This document shows positions 26,745-35,160 of a DNA stretch of 64,000 nucleotides, in pieces; position 1 is the first letter of the stretch; each line of letters starts with the position of its first letter. Source of the stretch: VRUE01 sp963698085 (GTDB lineage: Bacteria > Actinomycetota > Thermoleophilia > Solirubrobacterales > 70-9); the NCBI GenBank assembly GCA_963698085.1, contig OY969122.1, positions 1,302,001-1,366,000 on the forward strand, in the 5' to 3' direction. The notes beneath the pieces were generated by a model, which saw only the letters and a program-made list of their open reading frames with translations, was not told the DNA's origin and ran no database searches. The translations under genes and the position numbers were made by a program.

Positions 26745-27515
26745 CTACTGCTCGATGTCGACCCTGAAAGTCGTCGTGCCGAGCGTGACCTTGTCGCCCG
26801 ATTTGAGCCGAGCCGAGCCGACGCGGCGCCCGTTCACCTTGATTCCGTTGGTTGAGCCAAGGTCGGCGATGGTCCAGCCGCCGCTCGGCGAGCGGCGCAG
26901 CTCGGCGTGATGGCGGGAAACGTTCGGGTCGCGCAGAACGCAGTCCGCGTCACGTGAGCGGCCGACCGTCGAGCGGGCGGCGTCGAGCACGTAGCGGCGA
27001 TCGTCGACGGTGATGACCGCGCGGGTCGCGACCTCGGCCCGGCCGGCCGGGCTCTCCGCCGCCTTCGCCGGAGCATCGCGCACCGCCGAGTAGACCATCG
27101 TGTGGCCCTCCTCGCCCTGGCTCGGCGCCTCGCCCTCGTGCGCCGGCGGCTTGACCAGTCGGGTCTGAATCCCAAACTCGCCCAGGCGCAGGCGCTCATC
27201 GGTCTCGAAGGCGACGGTAGGGCGAGTCAGCAGGTCGTAGTTGCGGCGCCGCGCGTGCTCCAGCAGGTAGCCGGAGAGCTCCTGCTCGAGCGAGCGCTCG
27301 TAGCCCTCAAGCCGGGTGCGGTCCTTGCCCGAGAGGTAGACCGTGTACTCGTTAGGGACGTAGACGCGGGCCACCCCAGCCGTCTTGTGGGAATCCATCT
27401 CCTTGGCCAGTTTGCGGGCGAGCTCGACCGGCTGCACCTCGGAGCTAAAGGCGCGGCTGAAGACCCCCTCGACGAGGCCTTCGATCCGACTCTCGAGGCT
27501 GCGTAAGACGCTGAT
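26745..27515 (-). CDS. fhaA: FHA-domain protein FhaA (DUF3662 plus FHA), apparent non-standard start
   Basis: About 256 residues. The N-terminal DUF3662 domain (SLESRIEGLVEGVFSRAF, VQPVELARKLAKEMDSHK) is followed by a linker and an FHA domain (STVGRSRDADCVLRDPNVS, RHHAELRR, LGSTNGIKVNG). Conserved coding begins at ISVLRSLES, just after an in-frame TAG, with no ATG/GTG/TTG before it. An AGGA lies 8 nt ahead of an ATC codon at 27515-27513, so the start is either ATC or a sequence error for ATG. The first standard start is the GTG at 27437, which would cut off conserved residues. Confidence 0.82.
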   Translation of the reverse strand: MSVLRSLESRIEGLVEGVFSRAFSSEVQPVELARKLAKEMDSHKTAGVARVYVPNEYTVYLSGKDRTRLEGYERSLEQELSGYLLEHARRRNYDLLTRPTVAFETDERLRLGEFGIQTRLVKPPAHEGEAPSQGEEGHTMVYSAVRDAPAKAAESPAGRAEVATRAVITVDDRRYVLDAARSTVGRSRDADCVLRDPNVSRHHAELRRSPSGGWTIADLGSTNGIKVNGRRVGSARLKSGDKVTLGTTTFRVDIEQ

Positions 27516-27524
27516 TGGGAAATC

Positions 27525-28442
27525 CTAGGGTAGGAGTGCCCCGTGGCCCAGCGCCAGCCAGGCCCCGAGCATGGCGGCTGCGGCCACGGCGCCGAGCCGC
27601 AGGCCGAGCGGCGCGTGGACGGTGGGAAGGTCCTCAGCGAGGCGCTCGAGCGAGTCCTCGATCGTCGCACCCAGCTCCTCCAGCGCCGGCCGGCGCGGCG
27701 GGCGTGGCTGCAGTGCGGCGTCGATCGCGTCACTGAGCTCACGCGGCAAGTCGGGGCGGAGTCGGCGCAGGGAGCGCGGCCGGCCACCGATCGCGCGCGC
27801 GGTTGCGGCGGGAGTTGCGCGGCGATTCGGGTTCTCGCCACTCCAGCACTCATACAGCGTCAGGGCGAGCGAGTAGACGTCGGCCTCCGGGCCGGCGGCC
27901 TGCCCCTCGGCCTGCTCGGGTGACATGTAGGCGAGGGTGCCGACCACGTCGCCAGGCAAGGTAAGGGCCGCACCGTCGGCGAGACGGGCGATGCCAAAGT
28001 CCATCAGCTTGGCGCGGAACTCACCCTCGGGGGCGACGACGACGTTCTGCGGCTTGATGTCGCGATGGACGACGCCGCGCGAGTGGGCGTGGTCGAGTGC
28101 CTCACAGAGGTCGGCGCCGATCTCGCCGATCTCGCGATCGCTGAGCGCTCCTTCCCGGCTCAGGCGGGCCAGGGTCGAGCCCTCGACCAACTCGGTCACC
28201 AGCAGCGCGTTGCCGTCCTCCTCGCCCAGCTCGTAAAGCGTGACGATGCCCGGATGGTTGAGCCGCGCGGCTGCCTGGGCCTCGCGCAGCACCCGCCTGC
28301 CGGCCTCACCGCGCGATTCGATCGCCTTGACCGCGACGGTCCGCTCGAGGCGCCCGTCCCAGGCCTCGTAGACGACGCCAAAGCCGCCGCTGCCTATGCG
28401 GCGCTCGATCAGAAAGCGGTTGAGGACGAGGGTGCCGACCAC
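27525..28442 (-). CDS. Ser/Thr protein kinase with C-terminal membrane tail
   Basis: About 305 residues from a GTG at 28442 (MVGTLVLNRFLIERRIG is the usual N-terminus; the open frame reaches 28547). Kinase motifs are intact: IGSGGFGVVYEAWDG, VVHRDIKPQNVVV, LMDFGIA and YMSPEQA. There is no sensor domain; a single hydrophobic segment (LGAVAAAAMLGAWLALGHG) ends the protein, so the kinase is tail-anchored. It heads the fhaA-to-pknB cluster and stands where mycobacteria have other signalling genes. Its stop is just 9 bp before the fhaA ATC. Confidence 0.88.
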   Translation of the reverse strand: MVGTLVLNRFLIERRIGSGGFGVVYEAWDGRLERTVAVKAIESRGEAGRRVLREAQAAARLNHPGIVTLYELGEEDGNALLVTELVEGSTLARLSREGALSDREIGEIGADLCEALDHAHSRGVVHRDIKPQNVVVAPEGEFRAKLMDFGIARLADGAALTLPGDVVGTLAYMSPEQAEGQAAGPEADVYSLALTLYECWSGENPNRRATPAATARAIGGRPRSLRRLRPDLPRELSDAIDAALQPRPPRRPALEELGATIEDSLERLAEDLPTVHAPLGLRLGAVAAAAMLGAWLALGHGALLP

Positions 28443-28498
28443 AGCTCTATCCGACTTCGTCGCGAATCCGCTTCCTCCTGCGACATACTCCCTGCTAC

Positions 28499-29539
28499 TT
28501 GGAGGATTCGCTCGCATCCCGGCCGGGGCGTCGACCGCGCCCGCCACGCCGTCCAGAACGGCAACAGATCCTGCTGCGGCGCGGGCTTGCCCTCGGCGCG
28601 GGCTTGCTGATCCTGATCTTGCTGGTGCTCGGCGTGCGTGGCTGCCTCAACGCCCGCAAGGAGCGGGCGTTGAAGGATTACGCGAACAACGTCACCCAGA
28701 TCGTCGAAGAGACCGACCAGAGCAGCAAATCGTTCTTCGAAAAGCTCTCGGACCCGGGCAGCCTGTCGGTAACCGACTTCGTCGCCGAGGTCAACGCCGA
28801 CCGCAGCGCGATGGACAACTACGTGGCGCGGATCGACGCGCTCGACACGCCGGGCGACATGGGCAAGGCCCAGGGCACGCTTGAGCTGGTCTACGAGCTG
28901 CGCGGCAGCGCGATGGCCGAGATTGCCGACAAAGTGAGCACCGCGCTGGGAGACGTCGGCGCTGAGAAAGCGACCGAGGCGATTACCAAACAGATGGGGA
29001 AGCTGTTCGCAAGCGACGTCCTCTACGCGACCGTCGTCCGCCCCGAAGTCGACGCCGTCCTCGCCGACAACGGGATCGAAGGCGAGGACGTTCCCGAGAG
29101 CGTCTTCGTCCCCGACGGCACCGAATGGCTCGACGAAAGCAGGGTCAGCGAAGCGCTCGCCACGGTCAGCGGCGCGAGCACCGAAGACGTGTCTGGAGTG
29201 CACGGCCTGGAATTGCTTGCGACCAGCATCAACGGCGCCGAACTGACGCCGGAAGGACCCACTTCGGTGGAAGCGGAAGAAACGCCCGAAGTCGAAGTGC
29301 AGGTGCAGAACCTGGGCGAATCGACCGAGAGCGGCGTGACCGTCTCGATCTCCGTCGACGGCGGGCCTCCCCTGCAAGCGGACATCCCCAGCATCGAAGT
29401 CGGCGAAACGGCGACCGTGACGATCCCGCTGACGCCAACGCCGCAAGGCGAAACGACGCTTGAAGTCGAAGCGGAGCCGGTGCCGGGCGAGGAACTTTCC
29501 GAAAACAACGAAGCGAGCTACACCGTCGTGTTCGAATGA
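28499..29539 (+). CDS. Membrane-anchored protein with C-terminal CARDB domain
   Basis: 346 residues from a TTG. An Arg/Pro-rich cytoplasmic start is followed by one membrane segment (LALGAGLLILILLVLGVRG), a long helical extracellular region (residues about 60-225) and a C-terminal CARDB-type beta domain (VEVQVQNLGESTESGVTVSI, ELSENNEASYTVVF). No enzymatic motif is seen. It is divergent from the kinase gene, and a TACTCC-like -10 close to the TTG suggests a short or absent leader. Envelope adhesion or scaffolding is inferred from the CARDB fold only. Confidence 0.75.
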   Translation: MEDSLASRPGRRPRPPRRPERQQILLRRGLALGAGLLILILLVLGVRGCLNARKERALKDYANNVTQIVEETDQSSKSFFEKLSDPGSLSVTDFVAEVNADRSAMDNYVARIDALDTPGDMGKAQGTLELVYELRGSAMAEIADKVSTALGDVGAEKATEAITKQMGKLFASDVLYATVVRPEVDAVLADNGIEGEDVPESVFVPDGTEWLDESRVSEALATVSGASTEDVSGVHGLELLATSINGAELTPEGPTSVEAEETPEVEVQVQNLGESTESGVTVSISVDGGPPLQADIPSIEVGETATVTIPLTPTPQGETTLEVEAEPVPGEELSENNEASYTVVFE

Positions 29540-29567
29540 CGTGAGCGGACCAACCCTCGTTCACTAG

Positions 29568-30404
29568 ATGAAAATCTCCTTCTTAGGTCCAGCAGGGACC
29601 TTCACTGAAGATGCGCTGAAGGAGGCAACGCCGGAAGGCATCGTGGTTGAGGCGCTGCGGATGCCTACCGTTCACGATGCGATCTTGGCGGTTGAGAGGG
29701 GTGAGGCGGAGCGGGCTTTGGTGCCATTTGAGAACTCGATCGAGGGGTCGGTGCGCAGCACGCTCGACACGCTTGCCTTCGACACCGAGGCGGTGACGAT
29801 CGTCGGCGAGCACGACTTTCGCGTCCACGCCCACCTGATCGCCCGTGAGGGGGTCGAGCTGGAGCAGATCTCGGCGATCCTCTCCCATCCTCAGCCGCTC
29901 GCCCAGTGCGCCGGCTTCCTGCGCGAGCACCTGCCGGGAGTCGAAAGGCGCAGCGTCAGCAGCACTGCCGAGGCAGTGCGCATGGTCGGCGAGTCGGTGC
30001 GCCCCTGGGCAGCGATCGGGGCTCGGGCGGCGGCCGAGCTCTACGGCTGCATCGTCCTACGTGAGGGGATCGAGGACGAGGCCAACAACGTCACCCGCTT
30101 CGTCTGGATCGCGCCGGCGGACTCTGAACCGGAAGGGAAAGGTCCGTGGCGGACCTCCCTGGTCTTCTCCGAGCTCGGCGCCGACCATCCCGGCGCCCTC
30201 GTCGAGGCGCTGCAGGAGTTCTCGAGCCGTAGCGTCAACCTCAGTCGCATCGAGTCTCGGCCTCTCCGCCAAGGCCTCGGCCGCTACATGTTCTTCTGCG
30301 ACCTAGAAGGGGCGGTGGACGATCCAGCTATCGCGGAGGCTCTCTCATCGCTTCGCGAAAAGGCCGAGTCAGTACGCATCCTCGGCTCTTACCCGACCAG
30401 CTGA
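29568..30404 (+). CDS. pheA: Prephenate dehydratase
   Basis: 278 residues. It converts prephenate to phenylpyruvate in phenylalanine synthesis. The N-terminus ISFLGPAGTFTEDALKEA, VPFENSIEGSVRSTLD, and the catalytic NNVTRFVWIA are present, then a C-terminal ACT domain for feedback control by Phe (HPGALVEALQEFSSRSVNLS, with the IESRP motif). No chorismate mutase domain is fused. The stop is followed within 6 bp by long palindrome C. Confidence 0.95.
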   Translation: MKISFLGPAGTFTEDALKEATPEGIVVEALRMPTVHDAILAVERGEAERALVPFENSIEGSVRSTLDTLAFDTEAVTIVGEHDFRVHAHLIAREGVELEQISAILSHPQPLAQCAGFLREHLPGVERRSVSSTAEAVRMVGESVRPWAAIGARAAAELYGCIVLREGIEDEANNVTRFVWIAPADSEPEGKGPWRTSLVFSELGADHPGALVEALQEFSSRSVNLSRIESRPLRQGLGRYMFFCDLEGAVDDPAIAEALSSLREKAESVRILGSYPTS

Positions 30405-30409
30405 CGGCC

Positions 30410-30540
30410 GGGGCGAGGGGGTGGGGCTCGCTCTAGCCTCCACAGCTCGCTGCGTATGTCTCGGCGGCGGTAGCCGCCGTCCAGATTGCACCGACCGGTA
30501 GGGAGGTGCCAGGCGTAAGCGAGCCCCACCCCCTCGCCCC
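30410..30540. repeat. Long palindrome C (family 2 core)
   Basis: Perfect 22 bp arms at 30410-30431 and 30519-30540. Inside the arms are CTCTAGCCTCC on the left and GCACCGACCG, AGGGAGGTGC and AGGCGTAAGCG on the right, all shared with palindrome D 800 bp away although the outer arms of C and D differ. It fills the gap between pheA and the HNH gene. Confidence 0.8.
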
Positions 30541-30570
30541 GCCAACCGCCTGCGTAGAATTCCGGGCGAG

Positions 30571-31077
30571 ATGGCACGGGTTCTTGTTCTCAATGCAACC
30601 TATGAGCCAATCAACGTCTGCACGTTGAGACGGGCTGCTGTCTTGTTGCTCAAGGAAAAAGCTGAGCTTTTAGAGCGGCGTGAGGGAGCCATTCATTCGG
30701 AGCACATGACGCTGGAGCGGCCCGACGTGATCCGGCTGGTCAGCTACGTGCGGGTGCCGCGTGAAGCGCACCGGCGCAAGATCACCCGGCGCGCGGTGCT
30801 CGCTCGCGACTCTTGGACCTGCCAGTACTGCGGCTCGACCAAGTCGGGCCTGACCGTCGATCACGTGATCCCGCGCAGCCGCGGCGGCAAGTCAGTCTGG
30901 GGCAACATCGTCGCCGCCTGCGCCAGCTGCAACCGCCGCAAGGGCAACCGCCTTCCCCACGAGATCCAGATGCACCCGAAGAAGTCGCCCAAGGCGCCGG
31001 GGCCGAGCATCTTCATCCAGGTAGCCAGCCCGAACATTCCTCCTGCCTGGCAGCAGTACTTACCCGTCGCTGCTTAG
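30571..31077 (+). CDS. HNH endonuclease family protein
   Basis: 168 residues. A conserved N-terminal part (RVLVLNATYEPINVCTLRRA) is followed by an HNH zinc nuclease module: CQYCGS, LTVDHVIPRSRGG, and NIVAACASCNRRKGN with the second Cys pair. This is the widespread free-standing HNH family found once or twice in most actinobacteria and cyanobacteria. It may act in DNA repair or as a housekeeping nuclease. It lies between two related palindromes (C and D), and no partner gene suggests a restriction system. Confidence 0.85.
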   Translation: MARVLVLNATYEPINVCTLRRAAVLLLKEKAELLERREGAIHSEHMTLERPDVIRLVSYVRVPREAHRRKITRRAVLARDSWTCQYCGSTKSGLTVDHVIPRSRGGKSVWGNIVAACASCNRRKGNRLPHEIQMHPKKSPKAPGPSIFIQVASPNIPPAWQQYLPVAA

Positions 31078-31233
31078 TGCCCACAGTAGGGGAGCAGGGG
31101 CCTGAGTAGCTACGAAAGCGTCGCACCCAAGCTGAGGGAAATGCGCCCCACAAGCTTCCAGGCAAAGCTGCCCGTCGGTACGAGAGCTGGAAGCCAACGT
31201 CCGGTCGCTGGTTGAGCTGTCAGCGCTTGAGGT

Positions 31234-31375
31234 GACGGGACGGGCGGGTAAGCCCCGCTCTAGCCTCCCCCCGGCACCGCGGAGTGCTTTCTCTGGCGCC
31301 GAAGGCGCCATCCTCATTAGCACCGACCGAAGGGAGGTGCTTAGGCGTAAGCGGGGCTTACCCGCCCGTCCCGTC
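31234..31375. repeat. Long palindrome D overlapping the gyrA stop (family 2 core)
   Basis: Perfect 25 bp arms at 31234-31258 and 31351-31375. The TAA stop of gyrA (31358-31360) lies inside the right arm, so the last codons of gyrA are palindrome-encoded. An inner hairpin GGCGCC-GAA-GGCGCC lies at about 31295-31309. The core is shared with palindrome C. It separates the convergent HNH and gyrA genes and would serve as a bidirectional terminator. The rest of the 280 bp gap (31078-31233) shows no gene. Confidence 0.8.
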
Positions 31376-34300
31376 TTCTGACGCTTGGAGCTCGTCCTGT
31401 TGTGGCGCATCGTCGACGGGTGCAGAGTCGTCTGATTCGACGACCAGGGCGACGGCGCTGACGCGGTCGTCGTCCTTGATGTTCATCACGCGGACGCCCT
31501 GGGTCGGGCGGCCCATCAGCGAGATGCCGCCGGCTTCGGTCCGCTGCACCATCCCGTTCTGGGAGATGAAGAGCAGGTCCTGGTGCTCGCTGACAATCAG
31601 GGCGCCGGCAAGGCCTCCCTTCTTCTCGGTCAGCTTCGCCGTCAACACACCCTTGGTCCCGCGCCCCTTGATCGGGTACTCGGCGATCGAGGTGCGCTTG
31701 CCATAGCCGTTCTCGGTGACGACGAAGAGCTCGGTGTCGTTGCGCGCCACGTCCATCGCCAGCACCCGGTTCTCCTCCCCGTTCACCTTGGCGGAGACGT
31801 TCATCCCTTTCACCCCGGAGGTGTCGCGTCCCATCGGACGCACCGCATCCTCGGAGAAGCGCGAGGCGTGGCCTGACTTGGAGACCATCAGGAGATCGTC
31901 CTCGCCCGAGGTGAGGCGGACCTGGACCAGCTCGTCACCGTCTCGGACCTTGATCGCGATGATCCCGTCGGCGCGGATAGGCGTGTTGTAGGCGAGGAAC
32001 TCCGTTTTCTTGATCAGGCCCTTGGCGGTGGCGAAGGCGAGGTACTTGTTCTCTTTGAAATCGCGGGTGGGGATCACCGCCATCACCCGCTCGCCGTCGC
32101 GCAACGGCAGCAGGTTGACCAAAGCGCTGCCTTTCGCCGTACGAGACCCCTCTGGCAGCTCGTAGACCTTGAGCCTGTAGACCTTGCCTTTGTTGGTGAA
32201 GAAGAGCAGGTAGTCGTGCGTCGAGCAGATGTGGAGGTGGGCGATGTAGTCGTCCTCCTTGAGGTTCATCCCCATCACCCCAACTCCCCCGCGGCGCTGC
32301 TGTCGGTAGGTCGCAAGCGGCAGTCGCTTGACGTAGTCCGACGCGGTCAGCGAGATCACCATCTGCTGGTCGGCGATCATGTCCTCGATGCCGACGTCGC
32401 CCTCGAAGTGGGCGATTTCCGTACGTCGATCGTCGCCGTAGGACTGGACGATCTCCGCCAGCTCCTCCTTGACCAGACCAAGCACTTTCGCCTCGTCGCC
32501 GAGGATCGCGCGCAGCTCGCCGATCCGCTCCATCAGGTCGGCGTGCTCGGCACGCACTTTGTCGGCCTCGAGCGCGGTCAGGCGCTGCAGGCGCATGTCG
32601 AGGATTGCCTGCGCCTGCTCACGCGAAAGCTCGAATTTCGCGATCAGCCCGTCGCGGGCCTCGTCGGGGTCGGCCGAACCCCGAATCAGTTTGATCACCG
32701 CGTCGAGGTTGTCGAGGGCAATCAGCAGCCCCTCGAGGATGTGGGCGCGCGCCTCGGCCCGACGCAGTTCGTACTGGGTGCGACGGGTGACGACCTCGCG
32801 CTGGTGCTGAACGTAGTACTTGACTAGCTCGAGCAGGCTCAGGGTGCGTGGCACACCATCGACCAGGGCGACCATGTTGATGCCGAAGCTGGTCTGCATT
32901 CCGGTTTTCTTGTAGAGGTTGTTGAGCACGACCTTGGCCGGATGGCCGCCGCGCTTCAGCTCGATCACCAGGCGCATCCCCGAGCGATCGGACTCGTCGC
33001 GCAGGTCGGAGATGCCCTCCAGTTTCTTGTCGCGGACGAGGTCGGCGATCTTCGTGATCAGGCCGTTGTCGCCGCCCTTCTTGACCATGAAGGGGAGCTC
33101 GGTGACGACGATCGCGTCCTTGCCCCCCTTGAGCGGCTCGACGTGGGCACGAGCGCGGACCTTGACCGAGCCGCGGCCGGAGGCGTAGGCGTCGCGGATG
33201 CCCTCCAGGCTCATGATCCCGCCGCCGGGGAAGTCGGGGCCCTTGACGTGCTCCATCAGCCCAGCGAGATCGATGCCTGGGTCGTCGATATAGGCGGTGA
33301 CCGCGCCCGCCACCTCACGCAGGTTGTGGGGGGGGATGTTCGTCGCCATCCCGACCGCGATTCCCGACGCCCCATTGACCAGCAGGTTCGGGAAACGCGC
33401 CGGCAGAATCAGCGGCTCCTGGGTCGATTCGTCGTAGTTGGGGCCGAAGTCGACCGTGTCGGCATCGATGTCGCGCAGTAGCTCGGTCGCAAGGCGCCCC
33501 AGCCGCGCCTCGGTGTTGTGGCTGACGAAGCCGTTCGTTAGGAACGAGTGATCGTCGGTGTCTACCCGAATCGAGTAGACCGCTTGCACGCCAGCTGGAG
33601 CTACCGACTCGACCTCCGCGTAGAAATAATCGCCGGTGACCAGCGGCTCGACGACCGCGCGGACCTCCGTCGACTCGATCCGCTCCATGATCGCCGTGCC
33701 ACCCTGCTCCCAACGCTCGATCCGGTCGACGTTGTGACGACGCAGCCAATCACGCTTGGTCCACCCCAAGCCCCCGTCCGAGCGGATGTAGTCGGAAACG
33801 TACGGAACGTGGTCGTGACTGAGGGAGCGGCTTGCGACAGGGATCGTCGCCAGATCACGTTCCAGCTTCGCCTGCTTGGCACCGAGAAAACCGACGTTGC
33901 TGGCGAACAGCCGACCGTCGCGGCGATTACTGATCACTACCTTGAACTCGCCTTTCTCGTAACGACAGATTCTCGAGACCACGCCGCTCTCGAGAAGAAG
34001 GAGCTGGACATCGCGGGCCAGCTGTTCGCTATACGTCGAGTAGGAGACCTGGATCGAATTGCGTGGGAGCAGCGAGGAAGACCCGTCGCCGGTGAAAAGC
34101 GCGCGTAGAAATGCTCGCTTGAAAAGGCCGTTCGATTGCCAGACGAACTCGGGCACCTTCTTCTCACTCGCCTTGCCAGACATCAACCCAAGCGGGCTCT
34201 TCTTCAGGGATTTCAAGTTCTGGACATCCAGCTCGTGGAGCAAGCTCCCCGAGGCAATCCGGCGTGAATACACGTAGCGAGGGCCGCCGACCACCGAGTC

Positions 34301-35149
34301 ATACGCGGTGAGAACCGAGTCGAAGAAGTCCTTGTCGACGTTGTTGAAGCCAGCGCGCTTCGGGCTGATCCAGCCCTCGGACACGAATGCTCCCGCCAGA
34401 AGAGCCGTCTGGGCCTCTCGCTCTGAAAGTGGGGAGTTGTTCCTGGCGCCCTGGGGGGTGCGCGAGATCAGAACGCGATCGCCCGGTTTGATCTCCTCTA
34501 GGAGCTTCCAGAGGAGGAGAGGGACGCCGGCCATGTCGACCAAACAGAGGACAGGGTGATTGTGCGTGCCGGTCAGCTCATGGCCATGCTTAGTCCGAAT
34601 CCGCAGCGTCGGATGATCGCCCGAATGGAAGAGCTTCGACGCGGTGGCTGGACGCCCAAGTCGATCGAGAACCTCGAGGTCGACATCATTGTCAGAACCG
34701 GGCTTGGCGTCAGGGACGAGCGAATCGATCCGTATCGTGCCCTTCGTAGTGGCGACCCTGGTGTCGCCACTGACGCAATACCGCATCGCAGCAGCCGGGT
34801 CGTCGTCGATCGAACCGAAATTGCCCTGGCCGTCGATCAGCGTGTAGCGCAGCGAGAACTCCTGCGCCATCCGCACCAGCGTGTCGTAGATCGCCGAGTC
34901 GCCGTGTGGGTGGTACTTACCCATCACCTCGCCGACGATGAAGGCGCACTTGCGGTATGGCCGCGTCGGCTGCAAGCCGATGTCGTGCATCGCGTAGAGC
35001 ACCCGGCGGTGAACCGGCTTCAGCCCGTCGCGTACGTCCGGCAGCGCCCGCCCCACGATCACGCTCATCGCGTAATCGAGGTATGAGGAGCGCATCTCCT
35101 TCTCGAGCTCGCGCTCTTCGATCTTCCCGGTCAGGGCCTCAAGTGCCAT
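31358..35149 (-). CDS. gyrA: DNA gyrase subunit A with in-frame intein
   Basis: A 1263-residue precursor; about 842 residues after splicing. Breakage-rejoining domain at the N-terminus (RALPDVRDGLKPVHRRVL, YHPHGDSAIYD), catalytic Tyr124 in AAAMRY, and C-terminal DNA-wrapping blades with the gyrA box QRRGGVG. The intein (residues 125-545) begins immediately after the catalytic Tyr and is followed by TEARLGRLA. Forms A2B2 gyrase with GyrB. ATG at 35149, 11 bp after the gyrB stop. The stop codon is embedded in palindrome D. Confidence 0.97.
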   Translation of the reverse strand: MALEALTGKIEERELEKEMRSSYLDYAMSVIVGRALPDVRDGLKPVHRRVLYAMHDIGLQPTRPYRKCAFIVGEVMGKYHPHGDSAIYDTLVRMAQEFSLRYTLIDGQGNFGSIDDDPAAAMRYCVSGDTRVATTKGTIRIDSLVPDAKPGSDNDVDLEVLDRLGRPATASKLFHSGDHPTLRIRTKHGHELTGTHNHPVLCLVDMAGVPLLLWKLLEEIKPGDRVLISRTPQGARNNSPLSEREAQTALLAGAFVSEGWISPKRAGFNNVDKDFFDSVLTAYDSVVGGPRYVYSRRIASGSLLHELDVQNLKSLKKSPLGLMSGKASEKKVPEFVWQSNGLFKRAFLRALFTGDGSSSLLPRNSIQVSYSTYSEQLARDVQLLLLESGVVSRICRYEKGEFKVVISNRRDGRLFASNVGFLGAKQAKLERDLATIPVASRSLSHDHVPYVSDYIRSDGGLGWTKRDWLRRHNVDRIERWEQGGTAIMERIESTEVRAVVEPLVTGDYFYAEVESVAPAGVQAVYSIRVDTDDHSFLTNGFVSHNTEARLGRLATELLRDIDADTVDFGPNYDESTQEPLILPARFPNLLVNGASGIAVGMATNIPPHNLREVAGAVTAYIDDPGIDLAGLMEHVKGPDFPGGGIMSLEGIRDAYASGRGSVKVRARAHVEPLKGGKDAIVVTELPFMVKKGGDNGLITKIADLVRDKKLEGISDLRDESDRSGMRLVIELKRGGHPAKVVLNNLYKKTGMQTSFGINMVALVDGVPRTLSLLELVKYYVQHQREVVTRRTQYELRRAEARAHILEGLLIALDNLDAVIKLIRGSADPDEARDGLIAKFELSREQAQAILDMRLQRLTALEADKVRAEHADLMERIGELRAILGDEAKVLGLVKEELAEIVQSYGDDRRTEIAHFEGDVGIEDMIADQQMVISLTASDYVKRLPLATYRQQRRGGVGVMGMNLKEDDYIAHLHICSTHDYLLFFTNKGKVYRLKVYELPEGSRTAKGSALVNLLPLRDGERVMAVIPTRDFKENKYLAFATAKGLIKKTEFLAYNTPIRADGIIAIKVRDGDELVQVRLTSGEDDLLMVSKSGHASRFSEDAVRPMGRDTSGVKGMNVSAKVNGEENRVLAMDVARNDTELFVVTENGYGKRTSIAEYPIKGRGTKGVLTAKLTEKKGGLAGALIVSEHQDLLFISQNGMVQRTEAGGISLMGRPTQGVRVMNIKDDDRVSAVALVVESDDSAPVDDAPQQDELQASEDGTGG
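33515..34777 (-). mobile_element. GyrA intein with LAGLIDADG homing endonuclease
   Basis: 421 residues. Splicing block A is CVSGDTRVATTKG (Cys1), block B GTHNHPVL, and the C-terminus DDHSFLTNGFVSHN followed by Thr+1. The endonuclease has two LAGLIDADG-like motifs: LLAGAFVSEG (catalytic Glu) and RALFTGDGS (catalytic Asp), so homing may still be active. The insertion point (RY/T) is the same as in mycobacterial GyrA inteins, and its size is close to the full-length M. leprae form. Splicing is required for any gyrase activity, because the catalytic Tyr flanks the insertion. Confidence 0.93.
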
Positions 35150-35160
35150 TGCGGCTCATC

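Noticed and set aside
30571..31077. HNH gene as part of a restriction or homing system
   Set aside because: No methylase or intron/intein context, and it belongs to a common housekeeping-type HNH family.
31078..31233. Possible small RNA or gene between HNH and palindrome D
   Set aside because: No ORF with a ribosome site, no recognised RNA fold and no promoter convincing enough to report.
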